DNA from: Rhodococcus aetherivorans
GTDB lineage: Bacteria; Actinomycetota; Actinomycetes; Mycobacteriales; Mycobacteriaceae
DNA: 50,113 bases
Direction of reading: 5' to 3'
Assembly: GCF_011058165.1 (NCBI RefSeq)
Contig: NZ_JAALEG010000043.1
Span: 1 to 50,113 of the forward strand
Positions 16,207 through 24,599 of the stretch are shown in pieces; positions within the stretch are counted from its first letter, which is position 1; each line of letters starts with the position of its first letter. Position numbers and translations under genes: made by a program. The notes beneath the pieces are model-generated. The model searched no databases. It was not told the DNA's origin and worked only from the letters and a program-made list of their open reading frames with translations.

Positions 16207-16527
16207 ATGAGCACACCGCCCGCCCGCGCCTCCGCGGAACTCGCCGTGCCGTCCCGCGACGAGCGGGAGGACTGGACCGCCCGCGCCGACTGCCGGTTCG
16301 TCGAGCCGTCCGTGTTCTTCGGCCCGGACGACGAGCCACGCGGTGCCCGCCTACGACGGGAACGCACCGCGAAACAGATCTGCCACACCTGCCCGGTCCG
16401 AATCCCGTGCCGTGCTTATGCACTCGACAGCCGGCAGAGGTACGGCGTCTGGGGCGGCACCACCGAAGCGGAACGCCGAGCCCGGCACCCCGCCCTCCCG
16501 GCAGGCGTCCCGCCGGAACCGAGGTGA
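16207..16527 (+). CDS. WhiB-family iron-sulfur regulator
   Basis: 106 residues with the four [4Fe-4S] cysteines of WhiB proteins: one in ARADCRF and three in QICHTCPVRIPC, then the glycine-rich turn GVWGGTTEAER. WhiB-like proteins act with the primary sigma factor and sense redox or nitric oxide. No strong ribosome site precedes the ATG at 16207; the N-terminus could be a few codons different. It stands alone, with two hairpins at its end. The class among WhiB1-7 cannot be set from the sequence alone. Confidence 0.88.
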   Translation: MSTPPARASAELAVPSRDEREDWTARADCRFVEPSVFFGPDDEPRGARLRRERTAKQICHTCPVRIPCRAYALDSRQRYGVWGGTTEAERRARHPALPAGVPPEPR

Positions 16528-16539
16528 CACGATCACCTC
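16521..16539 (+). terminator. Small hairpin overlapping the whiB stop
   Basis: GAGGTGA-CACGA-TCACCTC followed by TTTC; the whiB TGA (16525-16527) lies in the left arm. The loop has the same CACGA as the terminator at 163-201. Confidence 0.6.
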
Positions 16540-16546
16540 TTTCACC

Positions 16547-16585
16547 CGTGAACCGGTGACACCGAACCCGTGTCACCGGTTCACG
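16547..16585. terminator. Second, 16-bp hairpin after whiB
   Basis: A perfect 16-bp stem (16547-16562 with 16570-16585) and 7-base loop between two convergent genes (whiB ending 16527 and the hydrolase ending 16688 on the minus strand). It probably serves as a bidirectional terminator. Confidence 0.75.
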
Positions 16586-16687
16586 AGTCCGCCACCGCCC
16601 ACGAAGCACCTCGGTCGTGCGGCGGAATGCCGTGGCGGCGAGTGAAACCCGGCACGCCGCGGGCCGCGATCCCGGTCTCGGCGAGGT

Positions 16688-17488
16688 TCAGCTCGCCAGG
16701 AACTCCAGCAGCACCTTGTTCACGGCCTCCGGCTGCTCGAGGTAGCCGTAGTGCCCGGCGTCCGGGATCTCCTGGTAGCTCGCGCCGGGGATCGCGTCGG
16801 CGACCTCCCGCGACAGGTACGCCGGGATCATCCGGTCGTCGGCGAAACCGACGGCCAGGCACGGCACCCGCACCGCCCGGTAGGCCGCGCGACGGTCGAA
16901 CTCGCGGTCCATTCCCAGCTGCGCCCGCACGCCCGGCGACGTCTTGCCGCCGGTGAACTCGAACACGTCGAGCCAGTCCCGCGCGGTGTGCGGGTCGGCC
17001 AGCGACGCCGGCGACAGGTTCATCACGGCCGTGACCGCCGCCCGGTACTTCGGGGGCAGCTCGACACGGCTGTCGTACAGCTGCCGCTCGCCCTCGGTCA
17101 GGGTGAGCTGGAACTGGTCCATGCGCGCGTGCCCGGCCAGGAACACCGCCTTGCGGACCAGGTCCGGGCGCGCCAGCGTCAGCTCCTGCGCGACACGCGC
17201 GCCCATCGAGGTGCCCACCACGTACGCGGGACCGCCGAGCAGCTCGATCAGTCCGGCGGTGTCGGCCACCAGGTCGTCGATGGTCATGCCGCCGAGGCTC
17301 TCCCCCGACGGCGCGATGCCGCGGTTGTCGAAGGTGGCGACGCGGTAGCCGGCCTGGACCAGCGCGGGGACCTGGTGCAGGTCCCAGACCCGGCCGGGGC
17401 TGCCCGTCCCCATGATCAGCACGACGAGGTCGCCGGTCCCCTTGACCTGGTAGTTCAGCGGGATGCCGTTGATTGTCGCGATGGGCAT
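16688..17488 (-). CDS. Alpha/beta hydrolase
   Basis: 266 residues of the alpha/beta hydrolase fold: LVVLIMGTGSPGRVWD (oxyanion-hole loop), VATFDNRGIAPSG, nucleophile elbow VVGTSMGARVAQEL (Ser), VGFADDRMIPAYLS (acid) and DAGHYGYLEQPEAV (catalytic His). The combination resembles haloperoxidase or lactone/ester hydrolase-like proteins; the substrate is unknown. ATG 17488 is preceded by AGGAAGG at 7 bases. Monocistronic; a 20-bp palindrome sits in its leader. Confidence 0.85.
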   Translation of the reverse strand: MPIATINGIPLNYQVKGTGDLVVLIMGTGSPGRVWDLHQVPALVQAGYRVATFDNRGIAPSGESLGGMTIDDLVADTAGLIELLGGPAYVVGTSMGARVAQELTLARPDLVRKAVFLAGHARMDQFQLTLTEGERQLYDSRVELPPKYRAAVTAVMNLSPASLADPHTARDWLDVFEFTGGKTSPGVRAQLGMDREFDRRAAYRAVRVPCLAVGFADDRMIPAYLSREVADAIPGASYQEIPDAGHYGYLEQPEAVNKVLLEFLAS

Positions 17489-17516
17489 GAAAACCTTCCT
17501 GAGGTGGGTGGCACGG

Positions 17517-17561
17517 GTGCGGCCGTACGGCCGCACGGGCACAACGGACCGATCCACACTA
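17517..17561 (-). promoter_or_regulatory. Hydrolase promoter and 20-bp palindromic operator
   Basis: Positions 17517-17536 are a perfect 20-bp palindrome (GTGCGGCCGT and its complement), 29 bases upstream of the hydrolase start. A -10-like TAGTGT (minus strand, 17561-17556) would place transcription start just before it, so a bound repressor would block early elongation. A leader hairpin is the alternative. Confidence 0.45.
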
Positions 17562-17596
17562 CCCTGCACCGCAGGTCGCGGCCCTGGCAGCACATC

Positions 17597-19363
17597 TCAG
17601 CCGCCGGCCTGCCAGGCCCGCCACAGCCGCGCATAGCGGCCCCCGGCGGCGACGAGCGCCGCGTGCGGTCCCTCCTCGACGACCCGGCCCGCCTCGAGCA
17701 CGACGACCCGGTCCGCCGCCGCGGCCTGCGTCAGCCGATGCGCCACGACCAGGGCGGTGCGTCCCCGCGTCACGACGGCCGCGGCCGCTTCGAGGGCCCG
17801 TGCGCCCGCGCTGCCGGCCTCCGCGGTCGCCTCGTCGAGCACCACCACCGGTGGATCGGCGATCAGCACCCGCGCCAGCGCGAGCTGCTGGGCCTGGGCC
17901 GCGGTCAGGGGATGTCCGCCCTCGCCGACGACCGTGTGCAGGCCGTCGCCGAGCGCGCGGACCCACTCGCCGGCCCCGACCGCGTCGAGTGCCGCTTCCA
18001 CCTCGTCCGCGGTGGCGCCGGGCCTGGCCAGCCGCACGTCGTCGAGCAATGGCCCGGCGAACACGTGCACCTCCTGGCTGACGATCACGACGCTGCGACG
18101 CAGCCGCGGTCCGAGTTCGCCGAGCGACCGGCCGTCGATACGGACCTCCCCCGAGGCGGGCGTGACGACGCCGGCCGCGGCCGCGGCGACCGTCGACTTC
18201 CCGGCGCCGGTCGACCCGACCAGGGCCACCGTCTCCCCCGGCCCGACCTTCAGGTCCACGCCGTGCAGGACCTCCGGCCCGTGCAGGTACCGGTGCCGCA
18301 CCCCGGCCAGTTCCAGCGCCGGCGGACCGTCGCGTCGGACGTCGCGCGGAGCGTCGCGCTCCGGCGGCTGCGCCGGGAGCTCGGCGACGCCCACGAGGCG
18401 GGCCAGGCTGGCGCCCGCGGACTGGACGTCGTCGAAGGTGAAGAGCAGGAGCCCGAGCGGCGAGAACAGGCGGTGGAACAGCAGTGCCGCCGCGGTGGCC
18501 TCGCCGACGGTCACCGCATCCGCCCGCACCAGCACGAACCCGGCGACGAGAAGCGCCGAGAGACCGACGAATTCGGCCCGGTTGGCGCGGCCCGCGAACC
18601 GGGTGAACAGGCCGAACACGCCGACGGTGAGGTCGCGGGCGCGGCCCGACGCGGCGTCGATGCCGGACAGGTGGGCCGGGTCGAGCCCGTAGGCGCGGAC
18701 GGTGCGCACACCGTGCATGCTGCTGACGAGTGCCTGCGACCGTTCTCCCATCGCCACCCGCTCCGCGGCGTACAGCGGCGCCGACCGGGGCAGGTACCAG
18801 CGCAGGGCGAGCGCATACAGCGGCAGCGCGACGAGCCCGGCGAGCCCGAGCCGCCAGTCGATCCCGACCATGGCCGCGACGCTGACCACCACCAGCATCA
18901 GCGCCGCCACCAGCTGCGGCACCACCGAGACCAGCGCCTTTGCCAGCACCGCGACGTCGTCGCCGACACGGGAGAGGACGTCGCCGTGCCCGGCACGTTC
19001 GACGGTCTCGGTGGGCAGGCGCAGCACCCGCGCCAGGACCGTCTCGCGCAGCCGGGCCAGCACCGTCTCGCCCAGTCGCGCAACGAGGTGCAGGCCGGCG
19101 CCGTCGAGCACCCCGCCGACGACCGCCGCGGCTGCGATCAGCGCGACGACCCACCCGAGCGTGGCCATCGGCGCCTGTTCGCGCACCCGGTCGACGAGGA
19201 TGCCGAGGACGCGCACCGGCACCACGGAGGCCACCGCGGCCCCGACGGACACCGCCACGGTGAGCGCGACCCGGCCCGGCGCGGCGCGCAGCTGCGCCCC
19301 CAGCCAGCGCCACGACCGTCCGGCGGAGGCGATCGGCAACAGCTCGGACTCGTGCGCCGTCAT
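17597..19363 (-). CDS. ABC exporter half-transporter with intact Walker motifs
   Basis: 588 residues: six-helix membrane domain (about 20-320) and nucleotide-binding domain (about 345-588). Walker A GSTGAGKST (about 382), Walker B VVVLDEATA with catalytic Glu (about 504) and H-loop VVAHRLTQAA are canonical, but the ABC signature is degenerate (LTAAQAQQLALARVL instead of LSGGQ). It is the second gene of a pair; its ATG overlaps the partner's stop. In a heterodimer its Walker motifs would combine with the partner's normal signature to form the one active site. Substrate unknown; lipids, drugs or siderophore-like molecules are all possible. Confidence 0.88.
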   Translation of the reverse strand: MTAHESELLPIASAGRSWRWLGAQLRAAPGRVALTVAVSVGAAVASVVPVRVLGILVDRVREQAPMATLGWVVALIAAAAVVGGVLDGAGLHLVARLGETVLARLRETVLARVLRLPTETVERAGHGDVLSRVGDDVAVLAKALVSVVPQLVAALMLVVVSVAAMVGIDWRLGLAGLVALPLYALALRWYLPRSAPLYAAERVAMGERSQALVSSMHGVRTVRAYGLDPAHLSGIDAASGRARDLTVGVFGLFTRFAGRANRAEFVGLSALLVAGFVLVRADAVTVGEATAAALLFHRLFSPLGLLLFTFDDVQSAGASLARLVGVAELPAQPPERDAPRDVRRDGPPALELAGVRHRYLHGPEVLHGVDLKVGPGETVALVGSTGAGKSTVAAAAAGVVTPASGEVRIDGRSLGELGPRLRRSVVIVSQEVHVFAGPLLDDVRLARPGATADEVEAALDAVGAGEWVRALGDGLHTVVGEGGHPLTAAQAQQLALARVLIADPPVVVLDEATAEAGSAGARALEAAAAVVTRGRTALVVAHRLTQAAAADRVVVLEAGRVVEEGPHAALVAAGGRYARLWRAWQAGG

Positions 19364-21099
19364 CGCAGCACCGCCGCCCGGTAGGTGGGGTGTGTGGCGG
19401 CCAGTTCGGCGTGGGTGCCGGCGGCGACGATCCTGCCGTCGTCGACCACGACCACGCGGTCGGCGACGGCGAGCAGCGCCGGGCTCGAGGTGATGACGAC
19501 GGTCGTGTGCTCGCCCCCGTCGTGCCGGACGCGCGCGATCCCCTCCGCGACGGCCTGCTCGGTGACGGCGTCGACGGCGGTGGTCGGCTCGTGCAGCACC
19601 AGTACCGGGGCGCGCCGCGCCAGCGCCCGCGCCAGCGCCACCCGCTGTCGCTGCCCGCCGGACAGGCTGCTGCCGCGGTCGACGATCCGCTGGTCGAGAC
19701 CGTCGGGGTGGGTGTCGGCGACCTGCCCGGCGGCGGAGGCGCGGAGCACCTCCGGGGGTATGCCCCCGGACGGGTCGCACATGCCCGCGGTGATGTTGCC
19801 GGCGAGCGTGCCGGCGAACAGGTCGCTGTGGTGCGGTTCGGCGAGGACGGTCCGGCGTGCGGCGACGGGGTCGAGCGCGCCGAGCGGGACTCCCCCGACG
19901 GTCAGCTCGCCGCGGACGTCCTCCGGCGGCACCTGCCCGGACAGCACGTCGGCGAGGGCCTCCGCGTCCTGCGGCCGGTGGGCGAGGACACCGAGCAGTT
20001 CCCCCGGCGCGACGGTCAGGTCCATCCCGCGCAGCGACCGGTAGCCGAGTCCGCGCAACACGAGGCGGCCGTCCGACGGTGTCCCGGTTCCGGCCGGCAG
20101 CAGCGGCGGCGCGTGCAGCACCAGCGACAGCCGGTCGGCGGAGGCGCGGGACGCGGCCCACGACGACGGCAGGGCGGCGAGCGTCCCGAGGGGTTCGACG
20201 ACGAACTGGGCCAGGCCCACGACGGTGATGAGCTCGCCGACCGAGATCCGGCCGGCGAGCGCGGCCCAGCCCGCGACGCCCGCGACCGCGACGGACAGCA
20301 GCGCGCTCACCGCCGCCGAGGTGCCGGTGTAGACGCCGGCGGCGCGGGTCGCGCGGAGCGTCGCGGCGAGCGCGTCCGCGCTGGCCTCCCGGTAGCGGCG
20401 GGCGGCGGCCGGCTCGGCACCGAGGCCCCGCAGCGGTCGGAGCCCCGTGACGAGATCGGTCGCCAGGCCCGACGCCCGCGCCACCGCCTCCTGCTGTGCG
20501 GTCATCCGCCGGGTCAGCAGCGGGGTGGCGCGGTCGAGCGCGACGAGGATCGCAGGCGTGCCCAGCAGCACCAGCAGACCGAGGGGGACGTCGACGAGCA
20601 GCAGCGCCACCGCGGCCCCGGCCACCGCGGTGATCGCCGCGGCGGTGGCGGGCACCACGTGCAGGATCTGCGCGGCCCGCCCGGCGTCGGTGGTCGCCAC
20701 CGCCAGGAGTTCCCCGATGCGCAGGGAGGTGCGCACCCCGCGCGGATCGAGGATCCGGCGCGCCACCGTGACCCGCAGCCGGTGCGACTCGGCCTCGATC
20801 GCCGCGACGAGCCGGCGCGCGCCGAAACGCCACGAGTAGGTGAGCACGACGAACAACGCGGCCAGGCCCGCGAGGGCGACGACCAGCGTCGGGACGTCGC
20901 CGCTGGTGACCGGTCCGTCGATGATCGCCCCGATCGCGACGGGGACGAGGGTCTCCATGACTTGGTGCAGCGAGACCAGCGCGGTGCCGATCGCCAGCGC
21001 GACCCGCTGGTTCGCAATCGTGTGCCGCAGCAGCCGCAGACCCGGCTCCTTCCCCTGATCGATCCGGCGAGCACCGTCGCTGCTCATGCCTCCCACCAC
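19360..21099 (-). CDS. ABC exporter half-transporter with degenerate Walker A/B
   Basis: 579 residues with membrane domain (about 20-310) and nucleotide-binding domain (about 330-579). The signature is perfect (SLSGGQRQRVALARAL, about 477), but Walker A is replaced by GVLAHRPQDAEA (no GKS/T, about 367), Walker B reads VLVLHEPTT with His in place of Asp, and the H-loop His is gone (VVITSSPAL). It therefore should not bind or cleave ATP at its own site and acts as the complementary half for 17597-19363. The GTG at 21099 has GGAGAG upstream at 6-7 bases; the ATG at 21087 has its GGGAGG too close. Divergent from the 21245 gene. Confidence 0.87.
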   Translation of the reverse strand: MVGGMSSDGARRIDQGKEPGLRLLRHTIANQRVALAIGTALVSLHQVMETLVPVAIGAIIDGPVTSGDVPTLVVALAGLAALFVVLTYSWRFGARRLVAAIEAESHRLRVTVARRILDPRGVRTSLRIGELLAVATTDAGRAAQILHVVPATAAAITAVAGAAVALLLVDVPLGLLVLLGTPAILVALDRATPLLTRRMTAQQEAVARASGLATDLVTGLRPLRGLGAEPAAARRYREASADALAATLRATRAAGVYTGTSAAVSALLSVAVAGVAGWAALAGRISVGELITVVGLAQFVVEPLGTLAALPSSWAASRASADRLSLVLHAPPLLPAGTGTPSDGRLVLRGLGYRSLRGMDLTVAPGELLGVLAHRPQDAEALADVLSGQVPPEDVRGELTVGGVPLGALDPVAARRTVLAEPHHSDLFAGTLAGNITAGMCDPSGGIPPEVLRASAAGQVADTHPDGLDQRIVDRGSSLSGGQRQRVALARALARRAPVLVLHEPTTAVDAVTEQAVAEGIARVRHDGGEHTTVVITSSPALLAVADRVVVVDDGRIVAAGTHAELAATHPTYRAAVLR

Positions 21100-21244
21100 A
21101 CGAAACTCTCCGTTCCCCGTCCCCGCTCCCAGAAGTGAGCCAACCCTAACTCGTGGAGCGGCTGGCGTCGGAGTCGCCGGTTCTCATAGAGTCGCACTAC
21201 GAATGACCTGCTCGAACGGAGCAGCCAGCCCGGGAGGAACCACC

Positions 21245-21418
21245 ATGGCCGCGGACGCCACCACCGAGAACGACATCCCCGACGAGGAACTCGAACCCGT
21301 CGCGGACGAGACGGCCCGTCAGGCACAGCGTGTCGTCGCTGCCTACGCGGAGGATGCGGACGAATGCCGCATGCTGCTGTCCATGCTCGGCATCGGGCCG
21401 AACCCGAAGACGGACTGA
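21245..21418 (+). CDS. Small conserved protein upstream of otsA (Rv3489-like)
   Basis: 57 residues, acidic, with no membrane segment: an Asp/Glu-rich N-terminus, a helical [20 protein letters not shown] core and a short tail. A strong GGGAGGAA lies 6 bases before the ATG. A similarly short protein precedes otsA in mycobacteria (position of Rv3489), so the pairing seems conserved. The function is unknown; a regulatory role for trehalose synthesis is only a guess. Confidence 0.75.
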   Translation: MAADATTENDIPDEELEPVADETARQAQRVVAAYAEDADECRMLLSMLGIGPNPKTD

Positions 21419-21453
21419 GCGGATACCGGCGAACAAGGACAGAGGAGCACCAC

Positions 21454-22944
21454 GTGGCTGCAGGTGAGGAGTCGATGCACGTGGGTGGTTCGGACTTCGT
21501 GGTCGTCGCGAACCGCCTGCCCGTCGACCTCGAGCGTCTTCCGGACGGCTCGACCCGATGGAAGCGCAGCCCGGGTGGCCTCGTCACCGCGCTCGAGCCG
21601 ATCCTGCGCAACAACCGCGGAGCGTGGGTCGGCTGGGCCGGTGTCGCCGACGCCGAGCTCGACCCGATCGTCGAGGACGGCCTCGAGCTGCATCCGGTGC
21701 CGCTGAGCGGGCAGGAGATCGCCGACTACTACGAGGGCTTCTCCAATGCGACGCTGTGGCCGCTGTACCACGACGTCATCGTCCGGCCGGAGTACCGGCG
21801 GGAGTGGTGGAACACCTACGTCGAGGTCAACCGCCGGTTCGCGGAGGCGACCGCGAAGGCGGCGGCACAGGGCGCGACGGTGTGGGTGCAGGACTACCAG
21901 CTGCAACTGGTGCCGAAGATGCTGCGGATGCTGCGGCCGGATCTGACCATCGGCTTCTTCCTGCACATTCCGTTCCCTCCGGTGGAGCTGTTCATGCAGA
22001 TGCCGTGGCGGACCGAGATCGTCGAGGGCCTGCTCGGCGCCGATCTGATCGGCTTCCATCTGCCCGGCGGTGCCCAGAACTTCCTGTACCTCGCGCGCCG
22101 GCTGGCCGGTCATCAGACCTCCCGCGGCACCGTGGGTGTGCGCTCGAAGCTCGGGGTGGTGCAGGTCGGGTTCCGGGCGGTGCGCGTCGGTGCGTTCCCC
22201 ATCTCCATCGACTCCGGGCAGCTCGACGAGCGGGCCCGCCGCAAGTCGATCCGCGACCGCGCGAAGCAGATCCGCAAGGAGCTCGGCAACCCGAAGCACA
22301 TCATGCTCGGCGTCGACCGGCTCGACTACACCAAGGGCATCGACGTCCGGCTCGACGCGCTGCTCGAGCTGATCGCCGAGGGCCGGGTGGATCCGGCCGA
22401 GACGGTGATGGTGCAGCTGGCCACCCCCAGCCGCGAGCGCGTCGAGTCGTACGTGCAGATGCGCGGCGCCATCGAACAGACGGTCAGCCGGATCAACGGC
22501 GAGTACGCCGAGGTGGGCCGGCCCGTGGTGCACTACATCCACCGGCCCATTCCGCGCGACGAGCTGATCGCGTTCTTCGTCGCGGCCGACGTCATGCTGG
22601 TGACGCCGCTGCGCGACGGCATGAACCTCGTCGCCAAGGAGTACGTGGCCTGCCGCAGCGACCTCGGCGGCGCCCTCGTCCTGAGCGAATTCACCGGGGC
22701 GGCAGCGGAACTGCGCCAGGCATTCCTGTGCAATCCGCACGACCTCGAGGACGTCAAGGACAAGATGGAGGCCGCGCTGAACCAGTCCCGCGAGGACGGT
22801 CGGCGGCACATGCGGGCACTGCGCCGGCAGGTCCTCGCCCACGACGTGGACCGATGGGCGCGCTCCTTCCTCGACGCACTCGCGCATCAGGGCGCGGCCG
22901 GTCCGGCGCTGATCGCGCCGGCGGAGGTCGGCGAGCCCGAGTGA
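21454..22944 (+). CDS. otsA: Trehalose-6-phosphate synthase OtsA
   Basis: A GT20 glycosyltransferase of 496 residues making trehalose-6-phosphate from UDP- or ADP-glucose and glucose-6-phosphate. Landmarks: [11 protein letters not shown] and SPGGLVTAL (N-terminal donor/acceptor loops), [34 protein letters not shown] and [18 protein letters not shown] start at 21454 with AGAGGAG 6 bases upstream; length equals the mycobacterial protein. Trehalose feeds mycolate transport and stress protection. Its stop overlaps the next GTG. Confidence 0.95.
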   Translation: MAAGEESMHVGGSDFVVVANRLPVDLERLPDGSTRWKRSPGGLVTALEPILRNNRGAWVGWAGVADAELDPIVEDGLELHPVPLSGQEIADYYEGFSNATLWPLYHDVIVRPEYRREWWNTYVEVNRRFAEATAKAAAQGATVWVQDYQLQLVPKMLRMLRPDLTIGFFLHIPFPPVELFMQMPWRTEIVEGLLGADLIGFHLPGGAQNFLYLARRLAGHQTSRGTVGVRSKLGVVQVGFRAVRVGAFPISIDSGQLDERARRKSIRDRAKQIRKELGNPKHIMLGVDRLDYTKGIDVRLDALLELIAEGRVDPAETVMVQLATPSRERVESYVQMRGAIEQTVSRINGEYAEVGRPVVHYIHRPIPRDELIAFFVAADVMLVTPLRDGMNLVAKEYVACRSDLGGALVLSEFTGAAAELRQAFLCNPHDLEDVKDKMEAALNQSREDGRRHMRALRRQVLAHDVDRWARSFLDALAHQGAAGPALIAPAEVGEPE

Positions 22945-23474
22945 CAAGCACACCGGACCGCGAAGCCTACGGTGTCCGGTCGTCGTCCGAGCGCAACGTC
23001 GAGGAGGCGACGACCGGGACGCCGGCACAACGCATGCCCACGCCCGCCGATTCCCTCGACGTGCTGCTCGTCGAGGACGACGCCGGGGACGAGCTGATCA
23101 TCCGGGAGTCGTTCGAGGCCAACGAGATCGGCAGCACGCTGCACGTGGTGCGGGACGGCGCGGAGGCTCTCGACTTCCTGTACCGGCGCGGGGCCCACGC
23201 CGGCGCCGTGCGGCCGGCGCTGGTGCTGCTCGATCTGAACCTGCCGAAGTACGACGGGTGGCAGGTGCTCGAGGCGGTCAAGTCCGATCCCGACCTGGCG
23301 TCCATCCCCGTCGTCGTGCTGACGACGTCCACCGCCGAGGAGGACGTGGTGCGCAGTTACCGGTTGCGGGCCAACGCCTACGTCTCCAAGTCGGTGGACT
23401 TCGACCGGTTCGTCGCCACCGTGCGGCACATCGACCGGTTCTTCGTGCACATGGTGCGCCTGCCCGGCCGCTGA
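22941..23474 (+). CDS. Stand-alone response regulator (CheY/Rcp1-like receiver)
   Basis: A receiver domain without output domain: acidic pocket [11 protein letters not shown], phospho-acceptor Asp in [14 protein letters not shown], switch Thr in VVVLTTST and conserved Lys in YVSKSVD. The overall pattern matches Rcp1-type regulators of phytochrome-like kinases. The GTG at 22941 overlaps the otsA stop (GTGA) and gives 177 residues with a loose N-terminal extension; the ATG at 23034 would give the family's usual ~146 residues but lacks a good ribosome site. No sensor kinase is present in the window, so the partner is unlinked. Confidence 0.85.
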   Translation: MTSTPDREAYGVRSSSERNVEEATTGTPAQRMPTPADSLDVLLVEDDAGDELIIRESFEANEIGSTLHVVRDGAEALDFLYRRGAHAGAVRPALVLLDLNLPKYDGWQVLEAVKSDPDLASIPVVVLTTSTAEEDVVRSYRLRANAYVSKSVDFDRFVATVRHIDRFFVHMVRLPGR

Positions 23475-23487
23475 CCGTCCGCCCGGC

Positions 23488-24072
23488 TCAGATCGGGGTC
23501 AGTCGGCTCACCAGCCAACGGCCGTCGTGCTTCTCGAGTTCGACGCGGACGCGGCTGCCGCTGCTGACCGCCTCGGGATTGACGGAACTGGTGGTGATCT
23601 GGTTGAGGAACAGCAGGGTCACCGCCCGGTCGGCCTCGGCCGACACGACCGACGACGCCTGCACACTCACCTGCACGGTGATCGCCTTCTCCTTGGCGCC
23701 GGGCGCGATGACGTTCTTCATCAGGTTCGTGTACTCGTCCCGGAAGTCGCCGGTGAGCCCGTCGGAGGCGGCGGCGACCTGCTCGTCGACCGTGGCGTGG
23801 TCGTACGCGAGCATCGCGACGGCCTGCTCCTCGGCGGCCTGCAGGGCCTCGGTCCGGGCGGCCTCGGCGCCGTCGCGCTCGACCTTGTCGTACACGCCCA
23901 CGCCGACGAGGCCGGCGAGCACGATCGCCGCGGCGGTGAGGGCCGCGAGCAGCATCCGGCGCGCACCTCCCCCGGAGCCGGGCTGCGCCGTAGCGCTTTC
24001 CGCGCCCTCCACGCCCGCGGCGTCGTCGGTCTTCTCGAGGGTCACGGCCTCGTCCTTCGAATGCTCGGTCAT
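23488..24072 (-). CDS. mam4B: Mce-associated membrane protein (Mam4B/Rv3492c-like)
   Basis: 194 residues: acidic cytoplasmic N-terminus (1-38), one membrane helix (MLLAALTAAAIVLAGLVGVGVY, about 39-60 in two halves), then an extracytoplasmic NTF2-like domain (about 75-194) with DGLTGDFRDEYTNLM and a C-terminal HDGRWLVSRL. Last gene of the mce4 operon; its ATG overlaps the preceding stop. Such Mas/Mam proteins stabilise Mce complexes. Confidence 0.87.
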   Translation of the reverse strand: MTEHSKDEAVTLEKTDDAAGVEGAESATAQPGSGGGARRMLLAALTAAAIVLAGLVGVGVYDKVERDGAEAARTEALQAAEEQAVAMLAYDHATVDEQVAAASDGLTGDFRDEYTNLMKNVIAPGAKEKAITVQVSVQASSVVSAEADRAVTLLFLNQITTSSVNPEAVSSGSRVRVELEKHDGRWLVSRLTPI

Positions 24073-24599
24073 GGTACGAAATCCACCTTCGAGGCCAGCA
24101 GCCGACCGTTCTCGTCGCAGATCGTCACCCGCAGCCGGAAGTCGCGGGGCTCGGGTTCGGGCTGTTCCGCGTTGCTGACCATCGACCGCGCGGCCACGAG
24201 CGAGGACATGCAGGCGCCGTCCTCGGCCTGGATTCCGGCCTCGATCACCTCACCGGTGGTGTCCACGTTCGCCTTGGTCACCACATCGACGAAAGGCCCT
24301 TCGCGTCCTTCGAATTCGGCCTTGAAGTCACCGGTCGCCCCGTCGAGCAGACGCTGTACGTCCTCGGCCGCGCTCTGCGGGTGGATGGTGGTCAGATTCA
24401 GCACGGTCTGCCGCGCGGCCTGCAGGTACGCCGCCTGCCGGGCGTCGTGGTCGCGGTCGGCCGTCGCGCCGAGCCACAGCCACACTCCGGCGCCCACCAG
24501 GGCGAGGACGATCAGGGCTGCGACCGCGGGGAGCACCCGGCTCTGCCGGGCGGGTCCGGTCTCCGGCGTCGATGTCGTGGGGGTCTCTTCGTCCGCCAT
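24069..24599 (-). CDS. mam4A: Mce-associated membrane protein (Mam4A/Rv3493c-like)
   Basis: 176 residues, same plan as the next gene: short N-terminus, one membrane helix (VLPAVAALIVLALVGAGVWL, about 21-40) and an NTF2-like outer domain with LLDGATGDFKAEFEGREG and a C-terminal RLRVTICDENGRLLASKVDFVP. The ATG overlaps the mce4F stop by one base. Conserved pair at the end of mce operons. Confidence 0.87.
   Translation of the reverse strand: MADEETPTTSTPETGPARQSRVLPAVAALIVLALVGAGVWLWLGATADRDHDARQAAYLQAARQTVLNLTTIHPQSAAEDVQRLLDGATGDFKAEFEGREGPFVDVVTKANVDTTGEVIEAGIQAEDGACMSSLVAARSMVSNAEQPEPEPRDFRLRVTICDENGRLLASKVDFVP

Noticed and set aside
19364-20833. Apparent N-terminal extension of the first ABC gene
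   Set aside because: The in-frame upstream part is the other-frame shadow of the partner gene; the ATG at 19363 overlapping the partner's stop is the proper start.
21343-23028. 561-codon minus-strand open frame opposite otsA
   Set aside because: Composition is a mirror of GC-rich codons, with no motif; otsA is a certain gene.
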